From positions 27,883 to 91,882 of the forward strand of contig NZ_JAKOGG010000017.1 in NCBI RefSeq assembly GCF_022321485.1: a stretch of 64,000 nucleotides of DNA. The letters are read 5' to 3'. A program made the translations under genes and the position numbers. Shown here in pieces: positions 41,010 to 50,768 of this stretch (position 1 is its first letter; the number at the start of each line of letters is the position of its first letter). This DNA comes from Shewanella electrica (GTDB lineage Bacteria > Pseudomonadota > Gammaproteobacteria > Enterobacterales > Shewanellaceae). Below the pieces are notes generated by a model. The model worked only from the letters and a program-made list of their open reading frames with translations. It made no database searches and was not told the origin of the DNA.

Positions 41010-41783
41010 ATGACCAAACGTAACACGCAGCAACGTCGCCGAACCATCGTCGAACGACTCAATCACACTGGTGAAGTCAGTGTTGAACAGTTGTCTGCTG
41101 AATTCAGTACCTCCGAAGTCACCATTCGCAAGGATCTGGCGGCGCTCGAAAAAGATGGCCTATTGTTACGTCGCTATGGTGGTGCCATCCCGCTGCCACA
41201 AGAGATCGCCGTCGCGCCCACCAGCGGTCCATCAGCCAACCAACAAGCCATTGCTAACAAAGCGGCTGAGCTTATTCGCGATCACAATCGCATCATTATC
41301 GATTGTGGCTCCACTACGCTGGGACTGATCCCCGAACTTAACCACAAACGTGGCTTAGTGGTGATGACCAACTCTTTGCAATTGGCTAACGCGATTCATG
41401 AGCTGGAACATGAGCCCACTTTATTGATGACCGGCGGCACTTGGGACCCACATTCGGAGTCGTTTCAGGGGCAGATGGCCGAACAAGTGCTGCGCTCTTA
41501 CAATTTCGACCAACTGTTTATTGGTGCTGATGGTATCGATCTTGACCGCGGCACCACCACGTTTAACGAGCTGACTGGCCTTAGCAAAGTGATGGCGGAA
41601 GTCTCACAGCAGGTCATCGTCATGCTCGAAGCAGACAAAATTCAACGTCGTATTCCCAATCTTGAATTGTCATGGGAATCGATCGACATCTTAGTCACAG
41701 ATAGCCGCTTACCCGCTACCGCCGCCGCTGCCATTGCTGCACAGGGCGTGCAACTGTTGCTGGTGGACTCGGTGAGCAACTAA
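41010..41783 (+). CDS. DeoR-family regulator adjacent to glmS
   Basis: 257 residues. The N-terminal helix-turn-helix covers about residues 9-60 ([26 protein letters not shown]). A DeoR sugar-phosphate sensor domain follows, with [15 protein letters not shown] and [16 protein letters not shown]. It lies 19 bases upstream of glmS on the same strand and is preceded by a palindromic operator. Control of amino-sugar synthesis in response to a hexosamine phosphate is a reasonable inference. Confidence 0.9.
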   Translation: MTKRNTQQRRRTIVERLNHTGEVSVEQLSAEFSTSEVTIRKDLAALEKDGLLLRRYGGAIPLPQEIAVAPTSGPSANQQAIANKAAELIRDHNRIIIDCGSTTLGLIPELNHKRGLVVMTNSLQLANAIHELEHEPTLLMTGGTWDPHSESFQGQMAEQVLRSYNFDQLFIGADGIDLDRGTTTFNELTGLSKVMAEVSQQVIVMLEADKIQRRIPNLELSWESIDILVTDSRLPATAAAAIAAQGVQLLLVDSVSN

Positions 41784-41802
41784 TTTATTCAGGGAACATA
41801 TT

Positions 41803-43632
41803 ATGTGTGGAATCGTCGGTGCCGTAGCACAACGTGATGTAATGGAAATTCTGCTTGAGGGCTTAAAGCGCCTTGAGTACCGCGGTTATGACTCTGCTGG
41901 TGTGGCAGTGCTGAACGAAGGCACGCTGCAACGCACTCGCCGTGTGGGTAAAGTACAAGAGTTAGCGAATGCGCTAGCTGAACATCCCTTGCCGGGCGGC
42001 ACTGGTATTGCGCACACGCGTTGGGCCACCCACGGTGAACCGAACGAGCGCAACGCCCACCCGCACCAATCCGCTGGCGATATCGCCGTGGTGCATAACG
42101 GCATTATTGAAAACCACGCTGAACTGCGCGAACAGCTGCAAGGTTTGGGCTATCAATTTGAATCGGACACCGATACAGAAGTGATTGCCCACTTAGTGCA
42201 TCACGAGTTGAAATCACACGACTCATTGCTTGCGGCGGTACAAGCGACCGTGAAACAGTTGGAAGGTGCCTACGGTACGGTAGTGATCGACCGTCGCGAT
42301 AGCGAACGTATGGTGGTCGCTCGTAGCGGTAGCCCGCTGGTGGTCGGGTTTGGTCTCGGTGAGAACTTTGTGGCTTCTGACATCATGGCGCTGCTGCCGG
42401 TCACTCGTAAGTTTGCTTATCTGGAAGAAGGCGATGTGGCTGAAATTACTCGCCGCAGCGTCAGCATCTATGATGCCGCAGGTAATGCTGTTACTCGCGA
42501 AGCGAAAGAAACCGAAGTATCACACGACGCAGGCGATAAAGGCGAATACCGTCATTATATGCTCAAAGAGATCCACGAACAGCCTTTAGCGCTGACGCGT
42601 ACATTAGAACAGCGCATCAGCAGCGGCAAAGTGATTGCCGATGCCTTTGGTGATAATGCTGCGGCCTTACTGAAAGATATCCGCCACGTACAGATCATCG
42701 CTTGTGGTACGTCGTATCACGCCGCCATGACTGCGCGTTACTGGCTGGAACAATGGGCCGGCGTGTCGTGTAACGTAGAAATCGCCTCTGAGTTCCGTTA
42801 TCGCAAATCATTCACTTTCCCTAACAGCTTGTTGGTCACCATTTCCCAATCGGGCGAAACCGCAGATACTTTGGCGGCTCTGCGCCTTGCCAAAGAGATG
42901 GGTTACAAAGCTTCGCTGACCATCTGTAACGTGCCTGGTTCATCGCTGGTGCGTGAATCCGACATGGCCTACATGATGAAAGCCGGCGCCGAGATTGGTG
43001 TAGCATCCACTAAAGCCTTTACCGTACAACTTGCCGGCTTGCTGATGTTGACTGCCGTCATCGGCCGTAACAACGGCATGAGCAGTGATGTAGAAGCGGC
43101 TATGGTACACAGCCTGCAATCTCTGCCAGCCAAAGTTGAGCAAACCTTGGCACTGGATGACGCGATTGCTGAGTTGGCGGAAGACTTTGCCGACAAGAGC
43201 CATGCGTTGTTCTTGGGCCGTGGTGAGCAATATCCGATTGCTATGGAAGGTGCGCTGAAGCTGAAAGAGATCTCTTACATCCATGCCGAAGCTTATGCCT
43301 CTGGCGAGTTAAAACATGGCCCGCTGGCGTTGATTGATGCCGATATGCCGGTCATCGTCGTTGCTCCCAACAATGAGTTGTTGGAAAAACTCAAATCTAA
43401 CGTGGAAGAAGTCCGTGCCCGTGGCGGTCTGATGTACGTGTTTGCTGATGTTGATGCCAAATTCAGCTCCGATGACACCATGAAAGTGATCCCAGTGCCA
43501 CACTGCGATGAATTTATTGCCCCGATCATCTATACCCTGCCATTGCAGTTGTTGTCTTACCACGTCGCCTTGATTAAAGGTACAGACGTGGACCAACCGC
43601 GTAACTTGGCAAAGTCGGTGACCGTTGAATAA
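41803..43632 (+). CDS. glmS: Glutamine-fructose-6-phosphate aminotransferase (isomerizing)
   Basis: 609 residues. The catalytic cysteine is residue 2 in [12 protein letters not shown]. The glutaminase domain contains [14 protein letters not shown], and two SIS isomerase domains follow (SQSGETADT and [20 protein letters not shown]). It makes glucosamine-6-phosphate, the entry step to UDP-GlcNAc, with GlmU acting later. A hairpin terminator follows the stop. Confidence 0.98.
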   Translation: MCGIVGAVAQRDVMEILLEGLKRLEYRGYDSAGVAVLNEGTLQRTRRVGKVQELANALAEHPLPGGTGIAHTRWATHGEPNERNAHPHQSAGDIAVVHNGIIENHAELREQLQGLGYQFESDTDTEVIAHLVHHELKSHDSLLAAVQATVKQLEGAYGTVVIDRRDSERMVVARSGSPLVVGFGLGENFVASDIMALLPVTRKFAYLEEGDVAEITRRSVSIYDAAGNAVTREAKETEVSHDAGDKGEYRHYMLKEIHEQPLALTRTLEQRISSGKVIADAFGDNAAALLKDIRHVQIIACGTSYHAAMTARYWLEQWAGVSCNVEIASEFRYRKSFTFPNSLLVTISQSGETADTLAALRLAKEMGYKASLTICNVPGSSLVRESDMAYMMKAGAEIGVASTKAFTVQLAGLLMLTAVIGRNNGMSSDVEAAMVHSLQSLPAKVEQTLALDDAIAELAEDFADKSHALFLGRGEQYPIAMEGALKLKEISYIHAEAYASGELKHGPLALIDADMPVIVVAPNNELLEKLKSNVEEVRARGGLMYVFADVDAKFSSDDTMKVIPVPHCDEFIAPIIYTLPLQLLSYHVALIKGTDVDQPRNLAKSVTVE

Positions 43633-43655
43633 GCATTAGAAATTACTGTAAGGAG

Positions 43656-43686
43656 GGCGGCTTATCTATGGTAAGTCGCCTTTTTT
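43656..43686 (+). terminator. Intrinsic terminator after glmS
   Basis: GGCGGCTTA (43656-43664) pairs with TAAGTCGCC (43672-43680) with one G-T pair, then six T. Confidence 0.82.
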
Positions 43687-43893
43687 ATTGGTGTGTCTCC
43701 GCTAAAAAGTGCCTGTCCTCGGCGCTAATTGAAGAATTTATCGTGCCATTGCGCCGATGGTTATCCTAAGTTCATTTCATTCCACTGGCGATTTTCCCCA
43801 TTCACAACCCACTCTTCCGCAGTCAGCATTTTGCTGCTTTTACTCGTAGAACAGGCTAGCTAAGGTTTGCTCAACAGAGAAAGGAGCTATGCC

Positions 43894-45150
43894 ATGAACA
43901 TTAAATTATTCAATTGGCCAATAAAACTTAATCGCAAGTGGTTGGTTGTCATCATTGCCGTTGTGTCGGTTGCCGCCTTTGGTGCTTGGCAAACGCCTAC
44001 GGCACACACTGAGACTATTGCCGTATCAACGCTCGAAGTTGCTGCGGTGGTTGAAGCCCCATTTCGTGAGCAAATCAGTATTCGCGGTACTTACGTGCCA
44101 GACCAAAGTGTCTATCTCGATGCCATTGAAGGTGGGCGGGTGGAGCAGCTTCTGGTTGAAGAGGGGCAATTGGTCACCAAAGGGCAACCATTATTGGTAT
44201 TGAGCAATACCAGCCTGCAATTAGATGTTATCTCACGTGAGGCGCAGATATCTGAGCAGCTTAATAACCTGCAAGATACCCGTTTGGCAATTCAACAAAA
44301 TGCTTTGAGCTTAAAGCAGGAACTTGCCAACTATGATTATCAAATCAAAAAGTTACAGCGTAAAAATAAACAGAACAAGGTGCTGCTAGGTAAGCATTTG
44401 ATCTCTGAGGATGAGTACCAGCAAGTTGCGGATGAACTCAACTACCTGTTGGTGGCGCGCGAGCTAACGATTGAAAGCCAAAAAGTGGATAACGAACAAC
44501 GAAAAATCCAACTTGTGCAGCTTGAAGATAGCGTGGAGCAACTCAATAAAAACCTCAAATTTGCTCGCAAGAACCTCGATAACCTAGTCGTTAAAGCGCC
44601 GATTGACGGTCAATTGTCTTCACTCAACGCCGAGCTAGGTGAATCAAAAGCGCAAGGTGAGCGTCTAGGACAAGTCGACAACTTAGCCGCGTTTAAAGTG
44701 GAGTCGAGCATCGATGAGTTTTATCTCAATAACGTGTATGTCGGCTTATCGGGGACGGCGTATATCAACAATAGCGCTGTGCAAGTCAGCGTCGACAAGA
44801 TCTATTCCCAAGTCGAAAACGGCAAATTCAAAATTGAACTCAAATTTGAGCAACCGCTTACTGAAAAACTACGTCGTGGGCAAAACCTCACCGTGGCGTT
44901 AAACCTCTCCAATGAAGCTGAAGTGCTGCAGTTACCACTTGGTGGCTTTATTCAAGATTCCGGTGGGCAATGGGCCTTTGTTGTCAGCGCCGACGGCAAG
45001 ACGGCACAGCGACGTGCTATCACACTCGGTCGTGAAAACGGAACGCAGGTCGAAGTGGTGAGTGGCTTGGCCGCGGGTGAAAGCGTCATCGTTTCACCTT
45101 ACAAGGAGTTCAATAACGCTACGGTCATCAATTTCAATTTTGATAGTTAA
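43894..45150 (+). CDS. HlyD/MacA-type periplasmic adaptor subunit
   Basis: 418 residues. A single N-terminal membrane helix (KWLVVIIAVVSVAAFGAW) anchors it. The lipoyl-like half, with VYLDAIEGGRVEQLLVEEGQLVTKGQPLLVL, is followed by a coiled-coil hairpin of roughly 130 residues and the second half NLVVKAPIDGQLSSL, then beta-barrel regions. It belongs to tripartite efflux systems driven by a MacB-like ABC transporter. I chose the ATG at 43894 because AAGGAG lies upstream. The ATPase and permease genes follow at short spacing. Substrate unknown. Confidence 0.9.
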   Translation: MNIKLFNWPIKLNRKWLVVIIAVVSVAAFGAWQTPTAHTETIAVSTLEVAAVVEAPFREQISIRGTYVPDQSVYLDAIEGGRVEQLLVEEGQLVTKGQPLLVLSNTSLQLDVISREAQISEQLNNLQDTRLAIQQNALSLKQELANYDYQIKKLQRKNKQNKVLLGKHLISEDEYQQVADELNYLLVARELTIESQKVDNEQRKIQLVQLEDSVEQLNKNLKFARKNLDNLVVKAPIDGQLSSLNAELGESKAQGERLGQVDNLAAFKVESSIDEFYLNNVYVGLSGTAYINNSAVQVSVDKIYSQVENGKFKIELKFEQPLTEKLRRGQNLTVALNLSNEAEVLQLPLGGFIQDSGGQWAFVVSADGKTAQRRAITLGRENGTQVEVVSGLAAGESVIVSPYKEFNNATVINFNFDS

Positions 45151-45160
45151 GGATATCACT

Positions 45161-45850
45161 ATGATTACGCTTGAAAATATTAGCAAAACATTCGCCAACG
45201 ATGAGGTGAAAACCCAAGCGCTTACTGACGTTAGCTTAACCATCAATGAGGGCGAGTTTATTGCCATTATGGGCAGTTCTGGTAGCGGCAAGTCCACCTT
45301 GCTTAACCATATTGGTTTATTAGAAAACGCAGACGCTGGTCATTATTGGTTTGAAGGCAGCGATCTGTACCAGATGTCTCGTTCTGCTCGGCAAAAGTTT
45401 CGCGCGTCGCACTTGGGGTACATCTTTCAGAACTTCAATCTGATCGACGATTTAACGGTTTATCAAAATATCGAGTTACCGTTGCTGTATCAAAAAGTGG
45501 CAAAAAGTGAACGCCAACAGCGTGTTAACGAGGTACTTGAGCGTTTGGAGCTAACACAACGTCAATTACATCGCCCGCTACAGCTATCAGGTGGCCAACA
45601 GCAACGTGTTGCCATTGCCCGAGCACTTGTCACGCGACCACGGGTCATTCTCGCTGATGAACCCACCGGTAATTTAGATTCTCGTATCGGCGCTGAAGTG
45701 ATGAGCTTATTGCAGGAACTTAATGCCGAAGGCGCCACGATTGTGATGGTCACCCATAGTCCGGAACATGCCGAATACTGCGGCCGCGTGGTGGAAATGG
45801 CAGACGGTACACTCATCAACAATAGTGCCAAATTGGCGACAGCGAACTGA
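45161..45850 (+). CDS. ABC transporter ATPase (MacB/LolD-type)
   Basis: 229 residues from the ATG at 45161, which follows AAGGA. Walker A GSSGSGKST (38-46), Q-loop IFQNFNL, signature LSGGQQQR (142-149), and Walker B VILADEPTGNLDS. The pattern is that of ATPases paired with FtsX-type permeases. An upstream start would overlap the adaptor gene and is not needed. The permease starts 10 bases after the stop. Confidence 0.93.
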   Translation: MITLENISKTFANDEVKTQALTDVSLTINEGEFIAIMGSSGSGKSTLLNHIGLLENADAGHYWFEGSDLYQMSRSARQKFRASHLGYIFQNFNLIDDLTVYQNIELPLLYQKVAKSERQQRVNEVLERLELTQRQLHRPLQLSGGQQQRVAIARALVTRPRVILADEPTGNLDSRIGAEVMSLLQELNAEGATIVMVTHSPEHAEYCGRVVEMADGTLINNSAKLATAN

Positions 45851-45860
45851 GGAGTATTCT

Positions 45861-48293
45861 ATGTTTTGGCATTATTTGCACAGTGCATTATTGGCGGTAA
45901 AAGCCCAAGGGAAATATACCATTATCAATATATTAGGCTTGGCTGTCGGCCTATGTGCCACGTTAATCCTGTTACTGATCATTGTCTCTGAAACCGGGTT
46001 TGATACTTACCATCCACAACATCAACGTTTGGCACGGCTGGAAATCGTGTTCGATTCGATGGATAACACACAAGTGGCCGCTATTGCTGGGCCGATGGGG
46101 CAGCTATTGGTGGAAAAGGGACTGGTCGCTGACGGTACTCGCCTGACGCGTCGAACACTGAATCTGCGTGTGGGTAAACGGCAGTATTTAGAACCCAATG
46201 TGGTCTTTGCTGATACCAACCTTGCCGATATGTTGCACTTTGACACGCTAGCTGGAGACATCCACCAAGCATTGACGCGCCCAGAAGGATTGGTCATCAC
46301 GCAAAGTACCGCTAAACGTTGGTTTGGTGCACAACAGCCGCTCAATCAGCGGGTAATGATGCCAACGGGTGAACCGATGCAAGTATTGGCGGTGATTGCT
46401 GATCTGCCGCGTAATACCCATTTGCAGTTAGATATGATTGCCGGCATGGCCTCATTGGAGGCGATAGAAGGCCGAGGCGGGCTAGAAAGTTGGATGCGTA
46501 ATGATTTTTACACCTATGTGCGACTTGCCGACCATGTTCAGCGTCAGCAATTGGAGCAGCGTATAACCGACTTGTTGAGCCAACCCATACAACAAATTGT
46601 GCCTGACTTTACACTCCATTTTGTATTGCAACCGATCAGTGATATTCACCTACATGGCCACGCAATGAATGAATTTAAGGTCAATGGTGATGCGCGTCAG
46701 ATGTCGATATTCGCCAGCTTAATCGCGGTTATTCTGTTTATTGCCATCTTCAACTATATCAACTTTGCTACAGCAACCGCTGGGCGTCGTGCCAAAGAGA
46801 TTGGTGTGCGGCAGGTGGTTGGCGCCACTCGGTCAATGATGGTGAATCAGTTTATGTGTGAGTCGCTACTATTGGTTTTTATCGCCTTTACCGTAGCGCT
46901 TATCGGCATGTTACTGCTATTACCTTGGGTTAACACCGCCTTTGATCAATCACTGCAGTTCTCCATGCTGTGGGATCTGCGTTGGTTTATATGGATGTTC
47001 GGGCTGTTTATGCTGGTGGTGTTGGGGGCTGGTTTTTATCCCGCATTGGTACTCTCTGCTATTCCCACGCTTGCTGCGTTACGCGGCGCTGGCTTTAAGG
47101 GCAAAAGCGGTCATTGGTTTCGCCGAAGCGTATTATTTTGCCAACTGGCTTGCGCCATCGGTCTCGCCATTCTTGGTGGTCATATATATGCGCAGATACG
47201 ATTGATTGAGCAAACGCCGTTGGGGTACGAGCAACAAGACAAGTTGGTTTTCAGCGACATTGATTCTAGAGAGCTATTTGCCACGCTACCTATGTTTTCG
47301 CAGCAGTTGCAGCGTTCAAGCAATATCAAACAGGTGGCAGCGGCGGAGTTTATTCCCTCGCAACAGCACGGCAATGTCGTATCTTTACGGTCGGCCACTC
47401 AGCATCAGTTGTCAGTAGAAAATGTGTTGATTGATACCGTATCGAGTGATTTTTTTGCCACTATGGGAATTAAGTTGCTGGCTGGTAGAGAGTTTTTGCC
47501 ACAGGAGCATGAGCTATCTGCCAATGCCACCAGCAATGAATCTATCCCGGTGATTATCAACAAAACGGTGCTAGTGGCGCTGGGATATAGCACTGCCAAA
47601 GAAGCTATCGGGCAACAGTTAACTTTAGGCTGGGACCCGAGTTTCGATACCGTCAATCTTGGTCGTATTGTTGCAGTGGTGGATGATTACTATACAACAT
47701 CGCTTAAAGCACCGCTGCGACCAATGGTATTTGTTACGGGCAACGTGCTACAAGCCAAATCACAACTGGTGGTTAGCTTTGATGCTGGGCACTATCTCGA
47801 TACTTTGGCCCAGCTAAGAACACTTTGGGCTAGTCGGTTTTCCAGTAACTTTCCGCGTTACCAACTGTTGAGTTCGCGTGTATCTGCACTCTACCGTCAA
47901 GATAGATTGGGCTCCAATATGGTGAACCTGTTTAATCTTCTGGCATTGTTGGTGGTGACATTTGGCGTACTGGGTTTATGTAGTTTTAGCGCTCAGCGAC
48001 GTTTAAAAGAGTTCGCACTACGGCAACTCATGGGGGCTGGAGTATTGGATCTGTGCTGGATTTTGGGGCGGGAGTTTCTGGTACTGGTGCTGGTGGCTTG
48101 GAGTGCGATTATCTTACCGACGTGGTGGCTCACCGAACATTGGTTGGTACAGTTTATGGTGCATGTTGGAGCGCAATGGTGGCTGTATTTACTCGCCCCG
48201 TTTTTACTGATGGGGATGATTGCGCTAGTGGTTGTCGGTGTGGTTAAGCTACTTGGTCACGTCAATTTAGCGCGGGTGTTACGCACAGAGTAA
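45861..48293 (+). CDS. ABC transporter permease with FtsX domains (MacB-type)
   Basis: 810 residues from the ATG at 45861 (MFWHYLHSALLAVKAQGKYT). An N-terminal helix and a MacB-like periplasmic domain are followed by the first FtsX domain (AKEIGVRQVVGATRSMMVNQF, about residues 300-400). A second periplasmic part and a second FtsX domain near the C-terminus follow (RLKEFALRQLMGAGVLDLCW). Such two-block permeases transmit motion to the adaptor and an outer-membrane channel. No outer-membrane channel gene is next to it. Confidence 0.9.
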   Translation: MFWHYLHSALLAVKAQGKYTIINILGLAVGLCATLILLLIIVSETGFDTYHPQHQRLARLEIVFDSMDNTQVAAIAGPMGQLLVEKGLVADGTRLTRRTLNLRVGKRQYLEPNVVFADTNLADMLHFDTLAGDIHQALTRPEGLVITQSTAKRWFGAQQPLNQRVMMPTGEPMQVLAVIADLPRNTHLQLDMIAGMASLEAIEGRGGLESWMRNDFYTYVRLADHVQRQQLEQRITDLLSQPIQQIVPDFTLHFVLQPISDIHLHGHAMNEFKVNGDARQMSIFASLIAVILFIAIFNYINFATATAGRRAKEIGVRQVVGATRSMMVNQFMCESLLLVFIAFTVALIGMLLLLPWVNTAFDQSLQFSMLWDLRWFIWMFGLFMLVVLGAGFYPALVLSAIPTLAALRGAGFKGKSGHWFRRSVLFCQLACAIGLAILGGHIYAQIRLIEQTPLGYEQQDKLVFSDIDSRELFATLPMFSQQLQRSSNIKQVAAAEFIPSQQHGNVVSLRSATQHQLSVENVLIDTVSSDFFATMGIKLLAGREFLPQEHELSANATSNESIPVIINKTVLVALGYSTAKEAIGQQLTLGWDPSFDTVNLGRIVAVVDDYYTTSLKAPLRPMVFVTGNVLQAKSQLVVSFDAGHYLDTLAQLRTLWASRFSSNFPRYQLLSSRVSALYRQDRLGSNMVNLFNLLALLVVTFGVLGLCSFSAQRRLKEFALRQLMGAGVLDLCWILGREFLVLVLVAWSAIILPTWWLTEHWLVQFMVHVGAQWWLYLLAPFLLMGMIALVVVGVVKLLGHVNLARVLRTE

Positions 48294-48296
48294 ATA

Positions 48297-48317
48297 AAGG
48301 GGCATTAGCCCCTTTTT
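48297..48317. terminator. Bidirectional terminator between permease and response regulator
   Basis: GGGGC (48299-48303) and GCCCC (48308-48312) form a stem with a four-base loop; TTTTT follows on plus and a short T run on minus. It separates the two convergent units. Confidence 0.75.
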
Positions 48318-48322
48318 GCATC

Positions 48323-49087
48323 TTAGGCATCTAACCATTTTCTAAACTCAGGCGTACGGTGCGAGCTGGTAATGCAGTCAAAATCTAAGCCTTTCAGCTT
48401 GAGTTTTAGTTTATCTTTACTGTGGTTAATGATGAACTCAATGAAATCTATGTTTATGATTTCATTTCTGTTTATGCGAAAGAATGTTTTTGGAGATAAC
48501 TGTTGTTCTAATGCATTGAGGGTGAAGTCATGCATTGGAAAATACTTGCCCGCCCCGTTGTATGCAAATAAGCCGGTGTGATCTAAACGAAACAGTGCCA
48601 ACTCTTTGGCGTCAACTAGCTCCATCGCATCATGCCGTTTGATCGTAAAGCGCTGTTTATATTCACGGAAGCTAGGTGTTAACGCCTGTTGCAATTGGTT
48701 GACTAAGTCGGTCGATACCGTAGAAAACTGCTGACCTAAGCGATGAAATTTCGCTAAAGAGGCTTCAAGGCGCTGCTGGTCAAACGGCTTTAATAGATAC
48801 TCAATACCATTGCTTGCAAATGCTTGCTGCAAATAATCATCGTACGCCGTGGTAAATATCACCGGGCAGTTCGGCGATGTTTGTTCAAATGCGCTAAATA
48901 CCTTACCGTCCAACAGTTCAATATCAGAAAAGATGAGTGCTGGTGGGGAATTATGCTGTAGCCATTGTAGCGTGGCCGCTACTGAATCTAACTCTGCAAT
49001 GATCTCAATATCTGCCTCGGCTTTGAGCAACATGGCTTTTAGCTTTTGTGTGGCGAGCTTTTCATCTTCAATAATGACGACTTTCAT
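48323..49087 (-). CDS. LytTR-family response regulator
   Basis: 254 residues. The receiver domain has acidic residues in IIEDE, the phosphorylation site Asp55 in IFSDIELLDG, and the switch and lysine positions in FTTAYDD and LLKPF. The C-terminal LytTR DNA-binding domain covers about residues 145-250 (FFRINRNEIINIDFIEFI). It overlaps the histidine kinase gene by four bases and faces the efflux operon. Control of that operon is likely but inferred from position. Confidence 0.93.
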   Translation of the reverse strand: MKVVIIEDEKLATQKLKAMLLKAEADIEIIAELDSVAATLQWLQHNSPPALIFSDIELLDGKVFSAFEQTSPNCPVIFTTAYDDYLQQAFASNGIEYLLKPFDQQRLEASLAKFHRLGQQFSTVSTDLVNQLQQALTPSFREYKQRFTIKRHDAMELVDAKELALFRLDHTGLFAYNGAGKYFPMHDFTLNALEQQLSPKTFFRINRNEIINIDFIEFIINHSKDKLKLKLKGLDFDCITSSHRTPEFRKWLDA

Positions 49088-50094
49088 AGGCTTCCTGGGG
49101 CAATTAGCGGGAGCGAGACCGAGAAATAATCTTGTGACTCTTCAATAGAGACCGGTTTATTCACTAAGGTTTGGTAGCGTTGTATGAGGTTAGTTAATCC
49201 CGTCCCTGTTGAATTCACCTTTGGCTTCAGCGTTTTGGGATTGATTAAGGTTAACTGCTGTTGGGTGATAAATAGGTCTATTTGCAATGGAGCATCATGG
49301 CTGGCTTGATTATGTTTAATCGCGTTTTCCATCAAGGTTTGCAAGCTGCCTACCGCAATCAAGTCATGTTGATGTGCGGCAATATCGGTTTTGATGTTCA
49401 GCACATAGGCGCCATCAAAACGGATATTCATCAAATCGATGTAGTCTTGCATAAATGCGATTTCGTTATTGAGTGGCACAAAATGGCTCTCTTTGTGTTT
49501 CAACATATAGCGATAGAGGTTGGCAAGTTTAGTGACATAGTGTTCAGCCGCCTGCGGATTAAAGCTAATCAGCGAAGACAACACATTGAGATTGTTAAAT
49601 AAAAAATGAGGTTCTAGCTGTTGTTGCAGTAGTTTCAATTGTGCCGCTGTTGACGCCTGTTCGGCGCGAACGCGATTAATTTCCGCCTGACTTGCTTGAT
49701 TAAGGTAGTAGTACGCCAAGTAACCACCAGCCACGATAAGATGGATTTGTACAAAAAAGTACGCTTGGTTAGCAAGTAACCCCTGCCAAGGTACCTGCCA
49801 ATGCTCATTGATTAACGCCCGTATCAATAGCCAGACTGCAGTACTCGCTACTGCGTTAATCATTCCAGAAATAAAAATAATCTCTATATACCTGATGATC
49901 TGAGTACTGGATTGATAACGTTGTAGCTTAGTAATGCTGCGGGTGGCGATAAAGCTGATAAAGCAGTACAGCAGCGATATGCCATGCACGACAGGACTGT
50001 AGAAGGCGGTTTCACCGTAAAGTTGGGCAATGGCTGTTATGGTGTATAACAGACTGCCGAGAATGCACACGTAAATACAAGAATATAAAGACAT
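49084..50094 (-). CDS. LytS-like sensor histidine kinase (His_kinase family)
   Basis: 336 residues. Several N-terminal membrane helices (about residues 8-130) have no extracytoplasmic sensor of note. A linker leads to the phospho-acceptor His163 in QQLEPHFLFNNLNVLSSLI, and an ATPase part has ENAIKHN and GTGLTNLIQRY. Kinases of this kind partner LytTR regulators. The TCS pair overlaps by four bases. A membrane-embedded sensor beside an ABC efflux unit suggests detection of a membrane-active compound; this is inference. Confidence 0.92.
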   Translation of the reverse strand: MSLYSCIYVCILGSLLYTITAIAQLYGETAFYSPVVHGISLLYCFISFIATRSITKLQRYQSSTQIIRYIEIIFISGMINAVASTAVWLLIRALINEHWQVPWQGLLANQAYFFVQIHLIVAGGYLAYYYLNQASQAEINRVRAEQASTAAQLKLLQQQLEPHFLFNNLNVLSSLISFNPQAAEHYVTKLANLYRYMLKHKESHFVPLNNEIAFMQDYIDLMNIRFDGAYVLNIKTDIAAHQHDLIAVGSLQTLMENAIKHNQASHDAPLQIDLFITQQQLTLINPKTLKPKVNSTGTGLTNLIQRYQTLVNKPVSIEESQDYFSVSLPLIAPGSL

Positions 50095-50225
50095 AGTTTT
50101 GATGATAACCGTGTTGTCACCAATTTATAACAAAATGGTTTGGCAGTGACTAGTCTGAAATTTATGCAGCTCCACTGTTGATTTCAGCGAAAATAGGCAT
50201 GGGTGAGTTGCAGTTTGCGATCATT

Positions 50226-50249
50226 AAAAAAGGAAGGCTTAGCCTTCCT
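50226..50249 (-). terminator. Terminator of the small PLPPG-protein gene
   Basis: Read leftward, AGGAAGG and CCTTCCT form a stem at 50231-50249 with a five-base loop, followed by six T on the minus strand. Confidence 0.8.
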
Positions 50250-50272
50250 CTTCACTGTTAAGCGCGCAATCG

Positions 50273-50635
50273 TTATTTCAAAATATCAATAATTTCGCGG
50301 GTGTCTCGTACCAAGCGGATCAACTGGTTATCCACGTTGACGGTGATGATGCCGTCACGATCAATTGGCACTGTGATGCGGCCACGATCAAAAATGCGAC
50401 GATCTAAGATATCGCCACGGCTGTAGTTTTTTGCCCATCCCGGCGGTAGCGGTTCACCATTGGCGAGTTTCTTTTGTAAACCCGGCGGCAGCGGTTTTTC
50501 TTGCTTATGTTTGCCTTGTTTGTGTTCGTGGTGATCATCTTGCTTGGCTACAACACTTGTAGATAGCGCGGCGCCAGCTAAACCTAGAGTGACTGCTGTT
50601 GCCAACGCTGTTAGCTTACTTGCTCGCTTTTTCAT
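50273..50635 (-). CDS. Small secreted protein with PLPPG motifs (RcnB/CigR-like)
   Basis: 120 residues with a signal peptide ending SVVA at about residue 30. A His/Lys-rich stretch (DDHHEHKQGKHKQE) is followed by two PLPPG motifs (PLPPGLQKKLANGEPLPPGW) and a C-terminal IDRDGIITVNVDNQLIRLV. The arrangement resembles proteins annotated as RcnB-like or CigR-family, but I cannot tell which. The His stretch could bind metal. It stands alone with its own terminator. Confidence 0.7.
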   Translation of the reverse strand: MKKRASKLTALATAVTLGLAGAALSTSVVAKQDDHHEHKQGKHKQEKPLPPGLQKKLANGEPLPPGWAKNYSRGDILDRRIFDRGRITVPIDRDGIITVNVDNQLIRLVRDTREIIDILK

Positions 50636-50768
50636 AACTCTTCCTTAGTGCAGCATTGCTGTGGTGGTTATCAGTTAAGCATAGTTGCTTATTGCTCAAT
50701 TGGCGTAAGACTATGGGATGACCGCTGTCGCCTAGCTGAATCGTTGATGAGCCAAGTCGCTGCCAATG

